Shown here: piece after piece, positions 9,443 to 21,593 of the stretch | Layout of the letters: each line of letters starts with the position of its first letter | Position numbering within the stretch: the first letter of the stretch is position 1 | Origin: Rhabditoides inermis | Taxonomy: Eukaryota; Nematoda; Chromadorea; Rhabditida; Rhabditidae | Direction: 5' to 3' | Assembly (NCBI GenBank): GCA_963966185.1 | Contig: CAWZYM010000131.1 | Location: forward strand, 62,001 to 126,000 | Length of the DNA stretch: 64,000 bases | Made by a program: the position numbers and the translations under genes | Notes under the pieces: model-generated | Told to the model about the DNA's origin: nothing | The model's input: the letters and a program-made list of their open reading frames with translations, nothing else | Database searches by the model: none

Positions 9443-9514
9443 TCCCGGGTAGTGTAGTGGCTATGATGCGGGCGCCGTAAGTGAGTGTCCGGGTTTCGAA
9501 TCCCGCTGCTCCCA
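9443..9514 (+). tRNA. tRNA-like unit P2, E6
   Basis: Same damaged B box as E4. Confidence 0.38.
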
Positions 9515-9952
9515 AATGTTTTGCCCATGCCTTTTATGAAGTTTGCACAAGTTTTAAAGCCTCTCCTCTCCTTTTTCCACTCCCTCAACCCAAAAGCGGG
9601 GGGTGCGGGGGGCGGCAGCCCCCCGATGCAATAAAAAGAAAGAAGAAAGGGGGGGTCGAGGGGGGGCGGAGCCCCCTCGGCGGGGGGGTCCAAGGGGGGG
9701 CGGCAGCCCCCCCTTGAGGTAAAAAAAAGTTTTTAGGAAATTTTCAAATTTTTTTCACAACTAAATAAAATTTATATACTTCCACTCCCTCTAAAGCAAA
9801 AACATGCCCACTCCCAGGCTAGTCTTCTATCTATAAGTATATCGTAAGGAAAATTTCTCTGGAACGCGACTATAAGCTTCATTTGCATATAATTGCGACT
9901 TTTGCAATGGCTGGTGGACTCGGGACGTTGCCGATATGTCAGCAAAATCCTT

Positions 9953-10032
9953 TGCCCGTGCCGGGATTCGAACCCGCGAGTGCGGCGAGTGTAGGCGCGC
10001 CCGTGCGCCTTAGACCACTACACCACTTGGGC
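9953..10032 (-). tRNA. tRNA-like Pol III unit, E7
   Basis: Same form as E5, perfect B box. Confidence 0.5.
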
Positions 10033-10760
10033 TTGTGTGTGCACTGTGCGAGAGAGCAATGAGGATGCAGCGAGTGGGCGTGGCCTGCGATAGCGCATGT
10101 GTGTGTGTGAATGGGTGATGGCGAATGATATCGATGATTGCGCAACGGGGATCAAGGGGACAATGTGTTGGGGAGTGGTTGGGCTAATGCATTGAATAGT
10201 AGTTGCATTGATATCGATTGATATCGATTGATTCATAGTGATTGAACGTATCATTGCACGTGATTAAATGAGTTGGTGCGTGCAATCGGCTGCGATGAAG
10301 CGGGTATGCGTTGTGGGCAAGTTTTGTATGTTCAATATTTTCTTTTTATTATATTCTTTTGTTCTAATCGCGTTTTGTCACTTTGATATGCGTTTAATAT
10401 CAAAATAATCGCTTGAAACGCGTTTCGCAAAAACATCGTGTTTCGTTGTGCGGTGTGTATGGTGTAGCACAGTGATGATGACAATTCAATCAGCTGTGCG
10501 TGCGTGTTTTTGTTTATTTCTTTGTTTTGCGATGTTTTTATAATGTAATTTGTGTTGTAATGTGTTTTATAATTTTTGTCGATACTAATTTGACGTGCTG
10601 TATGCGTTTGTATTGCGTGTCGCACTCGTTCCATCGCGTTATCACTCGCGTTGCAATTTCGAATGTTTTTGAATTTCGTTGATTTTGTTGTTGTTCTGTA
10701 TTGCGTTGTTGTTTTATTAGTTTGCAAAGTGTTCTACATGTTTATTATTGTTCATTTCAG

Positions 10761-11293
10761 GGTGATCAAAGTTGGACAAGCAAGCTACGTCGTGCGGCGA
10801 CGGAACCGAGGCGTTCAAGGTGCGTGTTATTCATTTATTTTTGTTTACGTTTCACTATGATCATTGTACTGTGTTCTTCTTATGTCGTTGTTTGTGATCG
10901 TTGTACTATGTACAATACAATGTCTTTCAGAGAAACACCTCTTCAATCGGCCGCTTCTTCTGCCGCATCGACGCCATCGTGTTCAAGGTGTGTTTGGGTT
11001 TTTGATATGTCTCATATAGTTTTATGTTAAATTAATTACTAAATTGCTTTGTGTTGTACTTCAGTTGTTGTTTTATACAAATTGTTGCAGTCTTTCGTCT
11101 ACGGGGACGAGCTGTCGGTCTGCTGACCCGTCGTCACCGAGTTCAAGGTATGTTGTAAATTATATTTTATTGTTTTTTTCCATTTTGTGAGCTATCGTCA
11201 CATGTTGTTCTAGGCTCCCCTGTCCTGCTCCCTGCTCGTGTGAGGCGTCGTCGCTGGGGACGTCGGACGCGGACGCACTCTCGTCGATTTAAG
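10761..11293 (+). pseudogene. Micro-exon cassette with nonsense mutation (D-type, E7)
   Basis: Four exons with the E21 layout. The start codon is ACG instead of ATG, and the third exon reads CTGCTGACC, placing a TGA where E21 has TGC. Two independent lesions, so no protein is expected. Confidence 0.65.
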
Positions 11294-11598
11294 GTAGACC
11301 CTCATTTTATTTATTTGTTTACATTAATTGACTAGAATATTGATGTGTATTTGTAGTATTGAAACATAAATTGTGTTGTAGTTTAATGGAACAAATAAAA
11401 CTCTCTTTCGCTCACTTGTTGTTATGATGTGATTGTGATGGTGGGTTGCGGGGTACGGTATTGATAATGGATTTGGGATTGATTCAGAATGATTGTGACT
11501 TTTTTTTACTGTTTGGTCGTGTTTTATCCTCCTCGAGCAGCACCCCGTTGACGCATCGGACGCACAGCAGACTGTACTGGAAGGTGTGGGAGGGGGGT

Positions 11599-11732
11599 CC
11601 ACTCCCTCAACCACTCCCGCAACCACTCCCTCAATCACTCCCTCAACCACTCCTTCAACCACTCCCTCAACCACTCCCTCAACCGCTCCCTCAACCACTC
11701 CCTCAACCACTCCCTCAACCACTCGCTTATCC
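11599..11732 (+). repeat. 12-bp minisatellite CACTCCCTCAAC, E7 tail
   Basis: About ten units of CACTCCCTCAAC with single-base variants (CCGCAAC, TTCAAC, CAATCA). The long PQPLPQPL and VVEGVVEG reading frames here are translations of the repeat. Confidence 0.9.
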
Positions 11733-12130
11733 AATGCCTCGGATATGAAAACTACCGCAACCCTCGATATCGCACTTTGATGTATCGGACGCATAGCAGG
11801 AAGAATATAGAACTGTATAGAGGGGGGGTCGAGGGGGGGCGGAGCCCCCCTCGGCGGGGGGGTCCAAGGGGGGGCGGCAGCCCCCCCCTTGAGGTAAAAA
11901 AAGTTGAGACCATTTTTTCAGAACTTCGATTTCTTTCGCTAAACAAAACCACTTTTCATTCCAAAACTTGTATCCACTCCCTCTCCCAGGCTAGTCTCTA
12001 TCCATAGTATATGAAAGTCGGAATTTCTCCGTGACGCGACCATAAGCGCAATTTGCATATATGCAAATTTCTCGATGATGTAATGGTACAAGGGGACCGA
12101 GGACGATGCTGAGATGTCAGCAAAATCCTT

Positions 12131-12210
12131 TGCCCGCGCCGGGAATCGAACCCGTGGGTGCGGCGAGTGTAGGCGCGCCCGTGCGCCTTAGACCACTACA
12201 CCACTTGGGC
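12131..12210 (-). tRNA. tRNA-like Pol III unit, E8
   Basis: Same as E2. It lies just past the head chimera junction. Confidence 0.5.
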
Positions 12211-12928
12211 TTGTGTGAGCAGAGCGCGAGAGAGCAATGAGGAGGCAGCGAGGGGGCGTGGCCTGCGATAGCGCGTGTGTGTGTGTGAATGGGTGATGGC
12301 GAATGATATCGATGATTGCGCAACGGGGATCAAGGGGACAATGTGTTGGGGAGTGGTTGGGCTGATGTACTGAATACGTTTTGCATTGATATCGATTGAT
12401 TAATAGTGATTAAACATATCAAATGCACGGGTTTTAATGGGTTGGTGCGTGCAATCGGCTGTAATGAAGCGGGTATGCGTCGTGGACATGTTTTGTTTGT
12501 TTCAATATTTTCTTTTTATTATATTCTTTTGTTCTAATCGCGTTTTGTCACTTTGATATGCGTTTAATATCAAAATAATCGCTTGAAACGCGTTTCGCAA
12601 AAACATCGTGTTTCGTTGTGCGGTGTGTATGGTGTAGCACAGTGAAGATGACAATTCAATCAGCTGCGTGCGTGTTTTTGTTTATTTCTTTGTTTTGCGA
12701 TGTTTTTATAAGGTAATTTGTGTTGTAATGTGTTTTATAATTTTTGTCGATACCAATTTGACGTGCTGTATGCGTTTGTATTGCGTGTCGCACTCGTTTA
12801 GTCGCGTTTTCGCACATCATGCAATTTCGAATGTTTTTGAATTTCGTTGATTTTGTTGTTGTTCTGTATTGCGTTGTTGTTTTATTAGTTTGCAACGTGT
12901 TCTACATGTTTATTATTATTTGTTTCAG

Positions 12929-13931
12929 GGTCAACCACCAAGGACAAGCCGGTCTGCTGCTCCATCGCCGAGCCTGTGAAGGTGTGTAATTTTTTTGTTT
13001 ACGTTTCACGATGTGTGATCACATTGGACCGTATTATTATTGCGTAGTATGTTTTTGATCAATGTTCTTTGTTGTACTATTTATAATACAGTTTGTTTCA
13101 GAGCCGCTGCTCTCCATTCGGCCGCTCTTCTGCGGCATCGACGCTGGCCTGTGCGAGGTGTGCTTGTTATTGTTTTTACAGTTTGTTTTACGATGAATGA
13201 TAAGTTCGAACGAGTTGTATATGTGTTGATGTGTGTTGTAATACGAATTGTTGCAGATTCGTGCTCGCGAGGACTTGCTGCCGGTCTGCTGCCCCGTCGT
13301 CATCTTCCCCGTCTTCACCAAGTTCAGGATGTGTTCGTTATTATTTTTTATTGTTGTTTTGTAAGCAAATCACAACGTGTCCAAGATGTTTAATATTGTT
13401 TGTTTCAGGGCCAACCATCAAGGACACGCCGTTTCGCTGTTGTGTCTCCGAGGCTGTGAAGGTGTGGTTTTTATTTTTTATTATGTTTTCACGATGTCTG
13501 ATGACATTGGACCGTGGTATTTTTGTGTAGTTTGTTTGTGATCGTTGTACTTTGTTGTGTTATGTGCAAAACTATTTGTTTCAGAGCCGCTCCTCCTTTG
13601 TCGGCCGCTTCTCCCTCGTCCTCGACGCCGGAGTGTTCAAGGTGTGCTTGTTTTTGGAGTTTTTTTGTTGTGTCTTGTCTTGTAATACCAATTGTTGCAG
13701 ACTCGCGCCTACGAGGATGGGCTGCCGGACTGCTGCGGCTGTCTCTGTTGCTCCATCGTCACCAAGTACAAGGTGTGTTCTTTATTTTTTATTCTATTGT
13801 TTTTGTGAGTGAACGTCTAACTTGTTGTTCAGGGTTCTGCTGCCGACGTTCTCCCTCTTGCTGGTGTCGGGCTCGTCGTCGCTGGACTACAAGACGAAGA
13901 AGCTCAAGACGGACGCGCTCTCGACATAAAG
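12929..13931 (+). pseudogene. Two-round micro-exon cassette, decayed (E8)
   Basis: Same lesions as in E2, so they predate the triplication. Confidence 0.6.
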
Positions 13932-14689
13932 GTAGACGTTAATTTTCAGATTTTGTACCTATGCATAGATTGGAGTTTTGGATGTGTGGTTGTAACATTA
14001 AAAAAATATGTACACATTGTGTTGTAGTTTGTTTAAACTAATAAAACACTCTTTAGCAAACATGTTGTTGTGAATTATGGTGGTGGTTTGTGAGTTACGG
14101 TTTTGGTAGATGGAGTATTTACAAAGGATGGAGTTGGAATGATTGTAGATCAATTGATGATGTTTACTGTTTGGTTTTTTGTTCTTCCTCGACCTGCACA
14201 ACGTTGATTAAGTGGACACATTGCTTGACAGATCGTTCCATCAGCCTACAACCTACGACACAGCGGGGGCAGCGTGTCCCTTCCTTGTCCACTCCCACTC
14301 CTTCAACATGCGAGACTTCACGTTTGCGTATTGGATGCATAACTGGCTGGATCAATGATTGTAGGGGGGGGTCGAGGGGGGGCGGAGCCCCCCTCGGCGG
14401 GGGGGGTCCAAGGTAAAAAAAAGGTAAAAAGGGTGAAAAAAAGGTAAAAAAGAGGTAAAAAAAAGTTGAAAACTTTTTTCAAAAAAAAACTTTTTCTACC
14501 AAAATAAAAAATTATTTTTTCATTAAAAAAAACTTGTATCCACTCCCTCTCCCAGGCTAGTCTCCTACCTATAGTATATAGCAAGGGAAATTTCTCTGTC
14601 ACGCGACTATAAGCTTCATTTGCATATTTTTGTGACTTTTGTAATGGCTGGTGGACTCGTGATGATGCCGAGATGTCAGCAAAATCCTC

Positions 14690-14769
14690 TGCCCGCGCCG
14701 GGAATCGAACCCGCGAGTGCGGCGAGTGTAGGCGCGCCCGTGCGCCTTAGACCACTACACCACTTGGGC
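14690..14769 (-). tRNA. tRNA-like Pol III unit, E9
   Basis: Same as E3. Confidence 0.5.
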
Positions 14770-15507
14770 TTGTGTGAGCAGTGCGCGAGAGAGCAATGAG
14801 GAGGCAGCGAGGGGGCGTGGCCTGCGATAGCGCATGGGTGTGAATGGGCGATTGCGAATGATATCGATGATTGCGCAACGGGGATGAAGGGGACAATGTG
14901 TTGGGGAGTGGTTGGGCTAATGTATTGAATAGTATTTGCATTGATATCGATTGATATCGATTGATTCATAGTGATTAAACGTATCATTGCACGTGTTTAA
15001 ATGAGTTGGTGCGTGCAATCGGCTGCGATGAAGCGGGTATGCGTTGTGGGCATGTTTTGTATGTTTCAATATTTTCTTTTTATTATATTCTTTTGTTCTA
15101 ATCGCGTTTTGTCACTTTGATATGCGTTTAATATCAAAATAATCGCTTGGAACGCGTTTCGCAAAAACATCGTGTTTCGTTGTGCGGTGTGTATGGTGTA
15201 GCACAGTGATGCACGATGATGATATATGTCAAACAGCTGTGCGTGCGTGTTTTTGTTTATTTCTTTGTTTTGCGATGTTTTTATAATGTAATTTGTGTTG
15301 TAATGTGTTTTATAATTTTTGTCGATACTAATTTGACGTGTTGTATGCGTTTGTATTGCGTGTCGCACTCGTTCCATCGCGTTATCACTCGCGTTGCAAT
15401 TTCGAATGTTTTTGAATTTCGTTGATTTTGTTGTTGTTTTGTATTGCGTTGTTGTTTTATTAGTTCGCAACGTGTTCTACATACATGTTTATTATTATTT
15501 GTTTCAG

Positions 15508-15990
15508 GTGGATCCATGTTGGACAAGCCGATGCGCCGCGCCACCAGCAACTACAACCCGTTCAAGGTGGGTATTTTATTGCAATTTTGTCATGTATGTT
15601 TCAAATGTAACATGTTGCAGGGTTCATCATGCCGATCAAGGCTAACGGAGAGGTTCTGAAGCAGTACATTGTGATCGGCCACAAGCTGCCGAGCGAGAAG
15701 GAGCAAGATCTTCGCATTCAACGATGTTCAGGTACGTGTATTTGCTTCGTCATTTGAAGAAGGCCAGCGGAGAGATCCTCTCGATGAAGGAGATGATTAT
15801 TTTATTTAAGGTCTGCGTGGTCATCTGCAGCCCCATCGACGTCGTCACCAAGTTCAAGGTGTGTTATAATAATCATACGCCTTATTTTTGTGGGAGGATA
15901 ACTTCTTGTTCAGACGCCCTTGCCGAACAAGTTTTTGATGTGTCTACGACGAGAAGCAGCTCAAGACGGAGGAGTTCTTATTTTTTAAAG
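15508..15990 (+). pseudogene. eL20-chimeric pseudogene (E9)
   Basis: As in E3, with SEKEQD instead of SEKEED at the end of the first eL20 block. Confidence 0.66.
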
Positions 15991-16730
15991 GTACTCCTAT
16001 TTTATTATTTTCTTCACATTTGAACACTTTTGGATTTATTGTATATGAAAATCACGTTGTAGTTTCTTGGCGCTAATAAAATCCTCTTTAGCTCACTTGG
16101 TTGTTTTCCTTTGATGATGGTGGTGGGTTATGGGTGTGAATAGGTTGTGGATTTGGGTTGTATGTTTGATAATGTAATTATATGTTTACTGTTTGGTATT
16201 TTCGCTTCTCCTCGATCTGCACCCTGTTGACGTATCGGGCGCATTGCGAGGGGCCGATGCGGGCCGGAGTGCGACTCGGTAGACTCCCGCTCCTCATTTT
16301 ACTCAACTTAAGGCGTCTCCTCTCCCCCTATCCACTCCCTCGGGTATGAAAACTAGCGCAACCTTCGATTTCGCACCTTGACGTATCGGACGCATAGCAG
16401 GGTGTATAAAGAAATGTAAAGGGGGGTCGAGGGGGGGCGGAGCCCCCCTCGGCGGGGGGGTCCAAGGGGGGGGGGGCGGCAGCCCCCCCTTGAGGTAAAA
16501 AAGTTGAGAACAATTATTTGAGAACTTTTTTTCTACCAAAAAAAAAACTTGTCACTCCCCTTTTCACTGTATCCACTCCCTCTCCCAGGCTAGTCTTCTA
16601 TCTACAGTATATGGTAAGGCGAATTTCTCCGTGACGCGACCATAAGCGCAATTTGCATATATGCAAATTTCTCGATGATGTAATGGTACAAGGGGACCGA
16701 GGACGATGCCGAGATGTCAGCAAAATCCTC

Positions 16731-16809
16731 TGCCCGTACCGGGATCGAACCCGTGGGTGCGGCATATCGAGGCGCGCCCGTGCGCCTTAGACCACTACAC
16801 CACTTGGGC
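16731..16809 (-). tRNA. tRNA-like Pol III unit, E10
   Basis: Same as E4. Confidence 0.48.
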
Positions 16810-17089
16810 TTGTGTGAGCAGAGCGCGAGAGAGCGATGAGGACAGCGCGCGTCGGGCGATAGCGTGTGAATGAGTGTGAATAGACGTTGAATAGGCTGTG
16901 TGCTGGTACAATCGATGCTATAATGGATGGAACATGTGGTAAACTATTTAGACACGTTATTGCAATACGTCACTGCTTGATATCGATTAGATATCGATTG
17001 ATATCGATTGATTGCAAGTGATTTCTGTGTATTGTGTATGTGACCGAGCGGGCCGAGACGAGTGCGGGCTTTGCGGGAGGCTGCGCGTA

Positions 17090-17164
17090 GCCACTATTGC
17101 TCAGGCGGTAGAGCGTCCGCATTTCAAGCAGACGGTGCCGGGTTCGAATCCCGTCTGGCTCAGA
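17090..17164 (+). tRNA. tRNA-like unit P1 (TTC), E10
   Basis: Same as E4. Confidence 0.48.
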
Positions 17165-17230
17165 ATAATTTGCTTTCTTTCGACAAGTGTCAGAAGGATA
17201 GTGAATGGGTTTTGAGCACATGAATACGTG

Positions 17231-17302
17231 TCCCGGGTAGTGTAGTGGCTATGATGCGGGCGCCGTAAGTGAGTGTCCGGGTTTCGAATCCCGCTGCTCC
17301 CA
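17231..17302 (+). tRNA. tRNA-like unit P2, E10
   Basis: Same as E4. Confidence 0.38.
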
Positions 17303-17740
17303 AATGTTTTGCCCATGCCTTTTATGAAGTTTGCACAAGTTTTAAAGCCTCTCCTCTCCTTTTTCCACTCCCTCAACCCAAAAGCGGGGGGTGCGGGGGG
17401 CGGCAGCCCCCCGATGCAATAAAAAGAAAGAAGAAAGGGGGGGTCGAGGGGGGGCGGAGCCCCCTCGGCGGGGGGGTCCAAGGGGGGGCGGCAGCCCCCC
17501 CTTGAGGTAAAAAAAAGTTTTTAGGAAATTTTCAAATTTTTTTCACAACTAAATAAAATTTATATACTTCCACTCCCTCTAAAGCAAAAACATGCCCACT
17601 CCCAGGCTAGTCTTCTATCTATAAGTATATCGTAAGGAAAATTTCTCTGGAACGCGACTATAAGCTTCATTTGCATATAATTGCGACTTTTGCAATGGCT
17701 GGTGGACTCGGGACGTTGCCGATATGTCAGCAAAATCCTT

Positions 17741-17820
17741 TGCCCGTGCCGGGATTCGAACCCGCGAGTGCGGCGAGTGTAGGCGCGCCCGTGCGCCTTA
17801 GACCACTACACCACTTGGGC
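17741..17820 (-). tRNA. tRNA-like Pol III unit, E11
   Basis: Same as E5. Confidence 0.5.
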
Positions 17821-18552
17821 TTGTGTGTGCACTGTGCGAGAGAGCAATGAGGATGCAGCGAGTGGGCGTGGCCTGCGATAGCGCATGTGTGTGTGTGAAT
17901 GGGTGATGGCGAATGATATCGATGATTGCGCAACGGGGATCAAGGGGACAATGTGTTGGGGAGTGGTTGGGCTAATGCATTGAATAGTAGTTGCATTGAT
18001 ATCGATTGATATCGATTGATTCATAGTGATTGAACGTATCATTGCACGTGATTAAATGAGTTGGTGCGTGCAATCGGCTGCGATGAAGCGGGTATGCGTT
18101 GTGGGCAAGTTTTGTATGTTCAATATTTTCTTTTTATTATATTCTTTTGTTCTAATCGCGTTTTGTCACTTTGATATGCGTTTAATATCAAAATAATCGC
18201 TTGAAACGCGTTTCGCAAAAACATCGTGTTTCGTTGTGCGGTGTGTATGGTGTAGCACAGTGATGATGACAATTCAATCAGCTGTGCGTGCGTGTTTTTG
18301 TTTATTTCTTTGTTTTGCGATGTTTTTATAATGTAATTTGTGTTGTAATGTGTTTTATAATTTTTGTCGATACTAATTTGACGTGTTGTATGCGTTTGTA
18401 TTGCGTGTCGCACTCGTTCCATCGCGTTATCACTCGCGTTGCAATTTCGAATGTTTTTGAATTTCGTTGATTTTGTTGTTGTTTTGTATTGCGTTGTTGT
18501 TTTATTAGTTCGCAACGTGTTCTACATACATGTTTATTATTATTTGTTTCAG

Positions 18553-19035
18553 GTGGATCCATGTTGGACAAGCCGATGCGCCGCGCCACCAGCAACTACA
18601 ACCCGTTCAAGGTGGGTATTTTATTGCAATTTTGTCATGTATGTTTCAAATGTAACATGTTGCAGGGTTCATCATGCCGATCAAGGCTAACGGAGAGGTT
18701 CTGAAGCAGTACATTGTGATCGGCCACAAGCTGCCGAGCGAGAAGGAGGAAGATCTTCGCATTCAACGATGTTCAGGTACGTGTATTTGCTTCGTCATTT
18801 GAAGAAGGCCAGCGGAGAGATCCTCTCGATGAAGGAGATGATTATTTTATTTAAGGTCTGCGTGGTCATCTGCAGCCCCATCGACGTCGTCACCAAGTTC
18901 AAGGTGTGTTATAATAATCATACGCCTTATTTTTGTGGGAGGATAACTTCTTGTTCAGACGCCCTTGCCGAACAAGTTTTTGATGTGTCTACGACGAGAA
19001 GCAGCTCAAGACGGAGGAGTTCTTATTTTTTAAAG
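18553..19035 (+). pseudogene. eL20-chimeric pseudogene (E11)
   Basis: As in E3. Confidence 0.66.
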
Positions 19036-19775
19036 GTACTCCTATTTTATTATTTTCTTCACATTTGAACACTTTTGGATTTATTGTATATGAAAATCAC
19101 GTTGTAGTTTCTTGGCGCTAATAAAATCCTCTTTAGCTCACTTGGTTGTTTTCCTTTGATGATGGTGGTGGGTTATGGGTGTGAATAGGTTGTGGATTTG
19201 GGTTGTATGTTTGATAATGTAATTATATGTTTACTGTTTGGTATTTTCGCTTCTCCTCGATCTGCACCCTGTTGACGTATCGGGCGCATTGCGAGGGGCC
19301 GATGCGGGCCGGAGTGCGACTCGGTAGACTCCCGCTCCTCATTTTACTCAACTTAAGGCGTCTCCTCTCCCCCTATCCACTCCCTCGGGTATGAAAACTA
19401 GCGCAACCTTCGATTTCGCACCTTGACGTATCGGACGCATAGCAGGGTGTATAAAGAAATGTAAAGGGGGGTCGAGGGGGGGCGGAGCCCCCCTCGGCGG
19501 GGGGGTCCAAGGGGGGGGGGCGGCAGCCCCCCCTTGAGGTAAAAAAGTTGAGAACAATTATTTGAGAACTTTTTTTCTACCAAAAAAAAAAAACTTGTCA
19601 CTCCCCTTTTCACTGTATCCACTCCCTCTCCCAGGCTAGTCTCTATCTACAGTATATGGTAAGGCGAATTTCTCCGTGACGCGACCATAAGCGCAATTTG
19701 CATATATGCAAATTTCTCGATGATGTAATGGTACAAGGGGACCGAGGACGATGCCGAGATGTCAGCAAAATCCTC

Positions 19776-19854
19776 TGCCCGTACCGGGATCGAACCCGTG
19801 GGTGCGGCATATCGAGGCGCGCCCGTGCGCCTTAGACCACTACACCACTTGGGC
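19776..19854 (-). tRNA. tRNA-like Pol III unit, E12
   Basis: Same as E6. Confidence 0.48.
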
Positions 19855-20134
19855 TTGTGTGAGCAGAGCGCGAGAGAGCGATGAGGACAGCGCGCGTCGG
19901 GCGATAGCGTGTGAATGAGTGTGAATAGACGTTGAATAGGCTGTGTGCTGGTACAATCGATGCTATAATGGATGGAACATGTGGTAAACTATTTAGACAC
20001 GTTATTGCAATACGTCACTGCTTGATATCGATTAGATATCGATTGATATCGATTGATTGCAAGTGATTTCTGTGTATTGTGTATGTGACCGAGCGGGCCG
20101 AGACGAGTGCGGGCTTTGCGGGAGGCTGCGCGTA

Positions 20135-20209
20135 GCCACTATTGCTCAGGCGGTAGAGCGTCCGCATTTCAAGCAGACGGTGCCGGGTTCGAATCCCGTC
20201 TGGCTCAGA
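20135..20209 (+). tRNA. tRNA-like unit P1 (TTC), E12
   Basis: Same as E4. Confidence 0.48.
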
Positions 20210-20275
20210 ATAATTTGCTTTCTTTCGACAAGTGTCAGAAGGATAGTGAATGGGTTTTGAGCACATGAATACGTG

Positions 20276-20347
20276 TCCCGGGTAGTGTAGTGGCTATGAT
20301 GCGGGCGCCGTAAGTGAGTGTCCGGGTTTCGAATCCCGCTGCTCCCA
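20276..20347 (+). tRNA. tRNA-like unit P2, E12
   Basis: Same as E4. Confidence 0.38.
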
Positions 20348-20785
20348 AATGTTTTGCCCATGCCTTTTATGAAGTTTGCACAAGTTTTAAAGCCTCTCCT
20401 CTCCTTTTTCCACTCCCTCAACCCAAAAGCGGGGGGTGCGGGGGGCGGCAGCCCCCCGATGCAATAAAAAGAAAGAAGAAAGGGGGGGTCGAGGGGGGGC
20501 GGAGCCCCCTCGGCGGGGGGGTCCAAGGGGGGGCGGCAGCCCCCCCTTGAGGTAAAAAAAAGTTTTTAGGAAATTTTCAAATTTTTTTCACAACTAAATA
20601 AAATTTATATACTTCCACTCCCTCTAAAGCAAAAACATGCCCACTCCCAGGCTAGTCTTCTATCTATAAGTATATCGTAAGGAAAATTTCTCTGGAACGC
20701 GACTATAAGCTTCATTTGCATATAATTGCGACTTTTGCAATGGCTGGTGGACTCGGGACGTTGCCGATATGTCAGCAAAATCCTT

Positions 20786-20865
20786 TGCCCGTGCCGGGAT
20801 TCGAACCCGCGAGTGCGGCGAGTGTAGGCGCGCCCGTGCGCCTTAGACCACTACACCACTTGGGC
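20786..20865 (-). tRNA. tRNA-like Pol III unit, E13
   Basis: Same as E7. Confidence 0.5.
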
Positions 20866-21593
20866 TTGTGTGTGCACTGTGCGAGAGAGCAATGAGGATG
20901 CAGCGAGTGGGCGTGGCCTGCGATAGCGCATGTGTGTGTGTGAATGGGTGATGGCGAATGATATCGATGATTGCGCAACGGGGATCAAGGGGACAATGTG
21001 TTGGGGAGTGGTTGGGCTAATGCATTGAATAGTAGTTGCATTGATATCGATTGATATCGATTGATTCATAGTGATTGAACGTATCATTGCACGTGATTAA
21101 ATGAGTTGGTGCGTGCAATCGGCTGCGATGAAGCGGGTATGCGTTGTGGGCAAGTTTTGTATGTTCAATATTTTCTTTTTATTATATTCTTTTGTTCTAA
21201 TCGCGTTTTGTCACTTTGATATGCGTTTAATATCAAAATAATCGCTTGAAACGCGTTTCGCAAAAACATCGTGTTTCGTTGTGCGGTGTGTATGGTGTAG
21301 CACAGTGATGATGACAATTCAATCAGCTGTGCGTGCGTGTTTTTGTTTATTTCTTTGTTTTGCGATGTTTTTATAATGTAATTTGTGTTGTAATGTGTTT
21401 TATAATTTTTGTCGATACTAATTTGACGTGCTGTATGCGTTTGTATTGCGTGTCGCACTCGTTCCATCGCGTTATCACTCGCGTTGCAATTTCGAATGTT
21501 TTTGAATTTCGTTGATTTTGTTGTTGTTCTGTATTGCGTTGTTGTTTTATTAGTTTGCAAAGTGTTCTACATGTTTATTATTGTTCATTTCAG

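Larger units (their letters stand above)
8807..9822 (+). mobile_element. Helitron-like element E6 (C-type)
   Basis: Same length and organisation as E4, 3,046 bp downstream of it. The B-C pair is repeated inside the 10.83-kb block. Confidence 0.73.
1172..11994 (+). repeat. 10.83-kb higher-order repeat, copy 1 (E2-E7)
   Basis: Element order A-B-C-B-C-D. Corresponding features recur at +10,830 to +10,834. A one-base insertion near 4,515 (TGCGG for TGCG) is private to this copy. Confidence 0.92.
9823..11994 (+). mobile_element. Helitron-like element E7 (D-type)
   Basis: A 2,172-bp element carrying the four-exon micro-exon cassette, a poly(A) signal near 11,395, a 12-bp minisatellite in the tail and a G-rich box at about 11,820-11,892. 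It closes the first 10.83-kb block. Confidence 0.75.
11995..14560 (+). mobile_element. Helitron-like element E8 (A-type, chimeric head)
   Basis: Its first ~125 bp (TCTCTATCC, octamer palindrome, GATGATGTAATGG) are of C-type. From the tRNA-like unit onward it is A-type. The switch lies in the shared GAGATGTCAGCAAAATCCT. From about 12,321 to 12,360 it also carries B/D-type sequence where E2 and E14 have a different tract. Confidence 0.73.
14561..16593 (+). mobile_element. Helitron-like element E9 (B-type)
   Basis: Second-block counterpart of E3. It has C instead of G in the GAGCAAGATCTT stretch near 15,703. Confidence 0.75.
16594..17610 (+). mobile_element. Helitron-like element E10 (C-type)
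   Basis: Counterpart of E4. Starts TCTTCTATC rather than TCTCTATC. Confidence 0.73.
17611..19639 (+). mobile_element. Helitron-like element E11 (B-type)
   Basis: Counterpart of E5. Keeps the ATG that E5 lost. Confidence 0.75.
19640..20655 (+). mobile_element. Helitron-like element E12 (C-type)
   Basis: Counterpart of E6, same length. Confidence 0.73.

Noticed and set aside
11324..11794. Minus-strand frame with VVEGVVEG repeats and plus-strand PQPLPQPL frame
   Set aside because: Both are readings of the 12-bp CACTCCCTCAAC minisatellite, open only because the unit is a multiple of 3.
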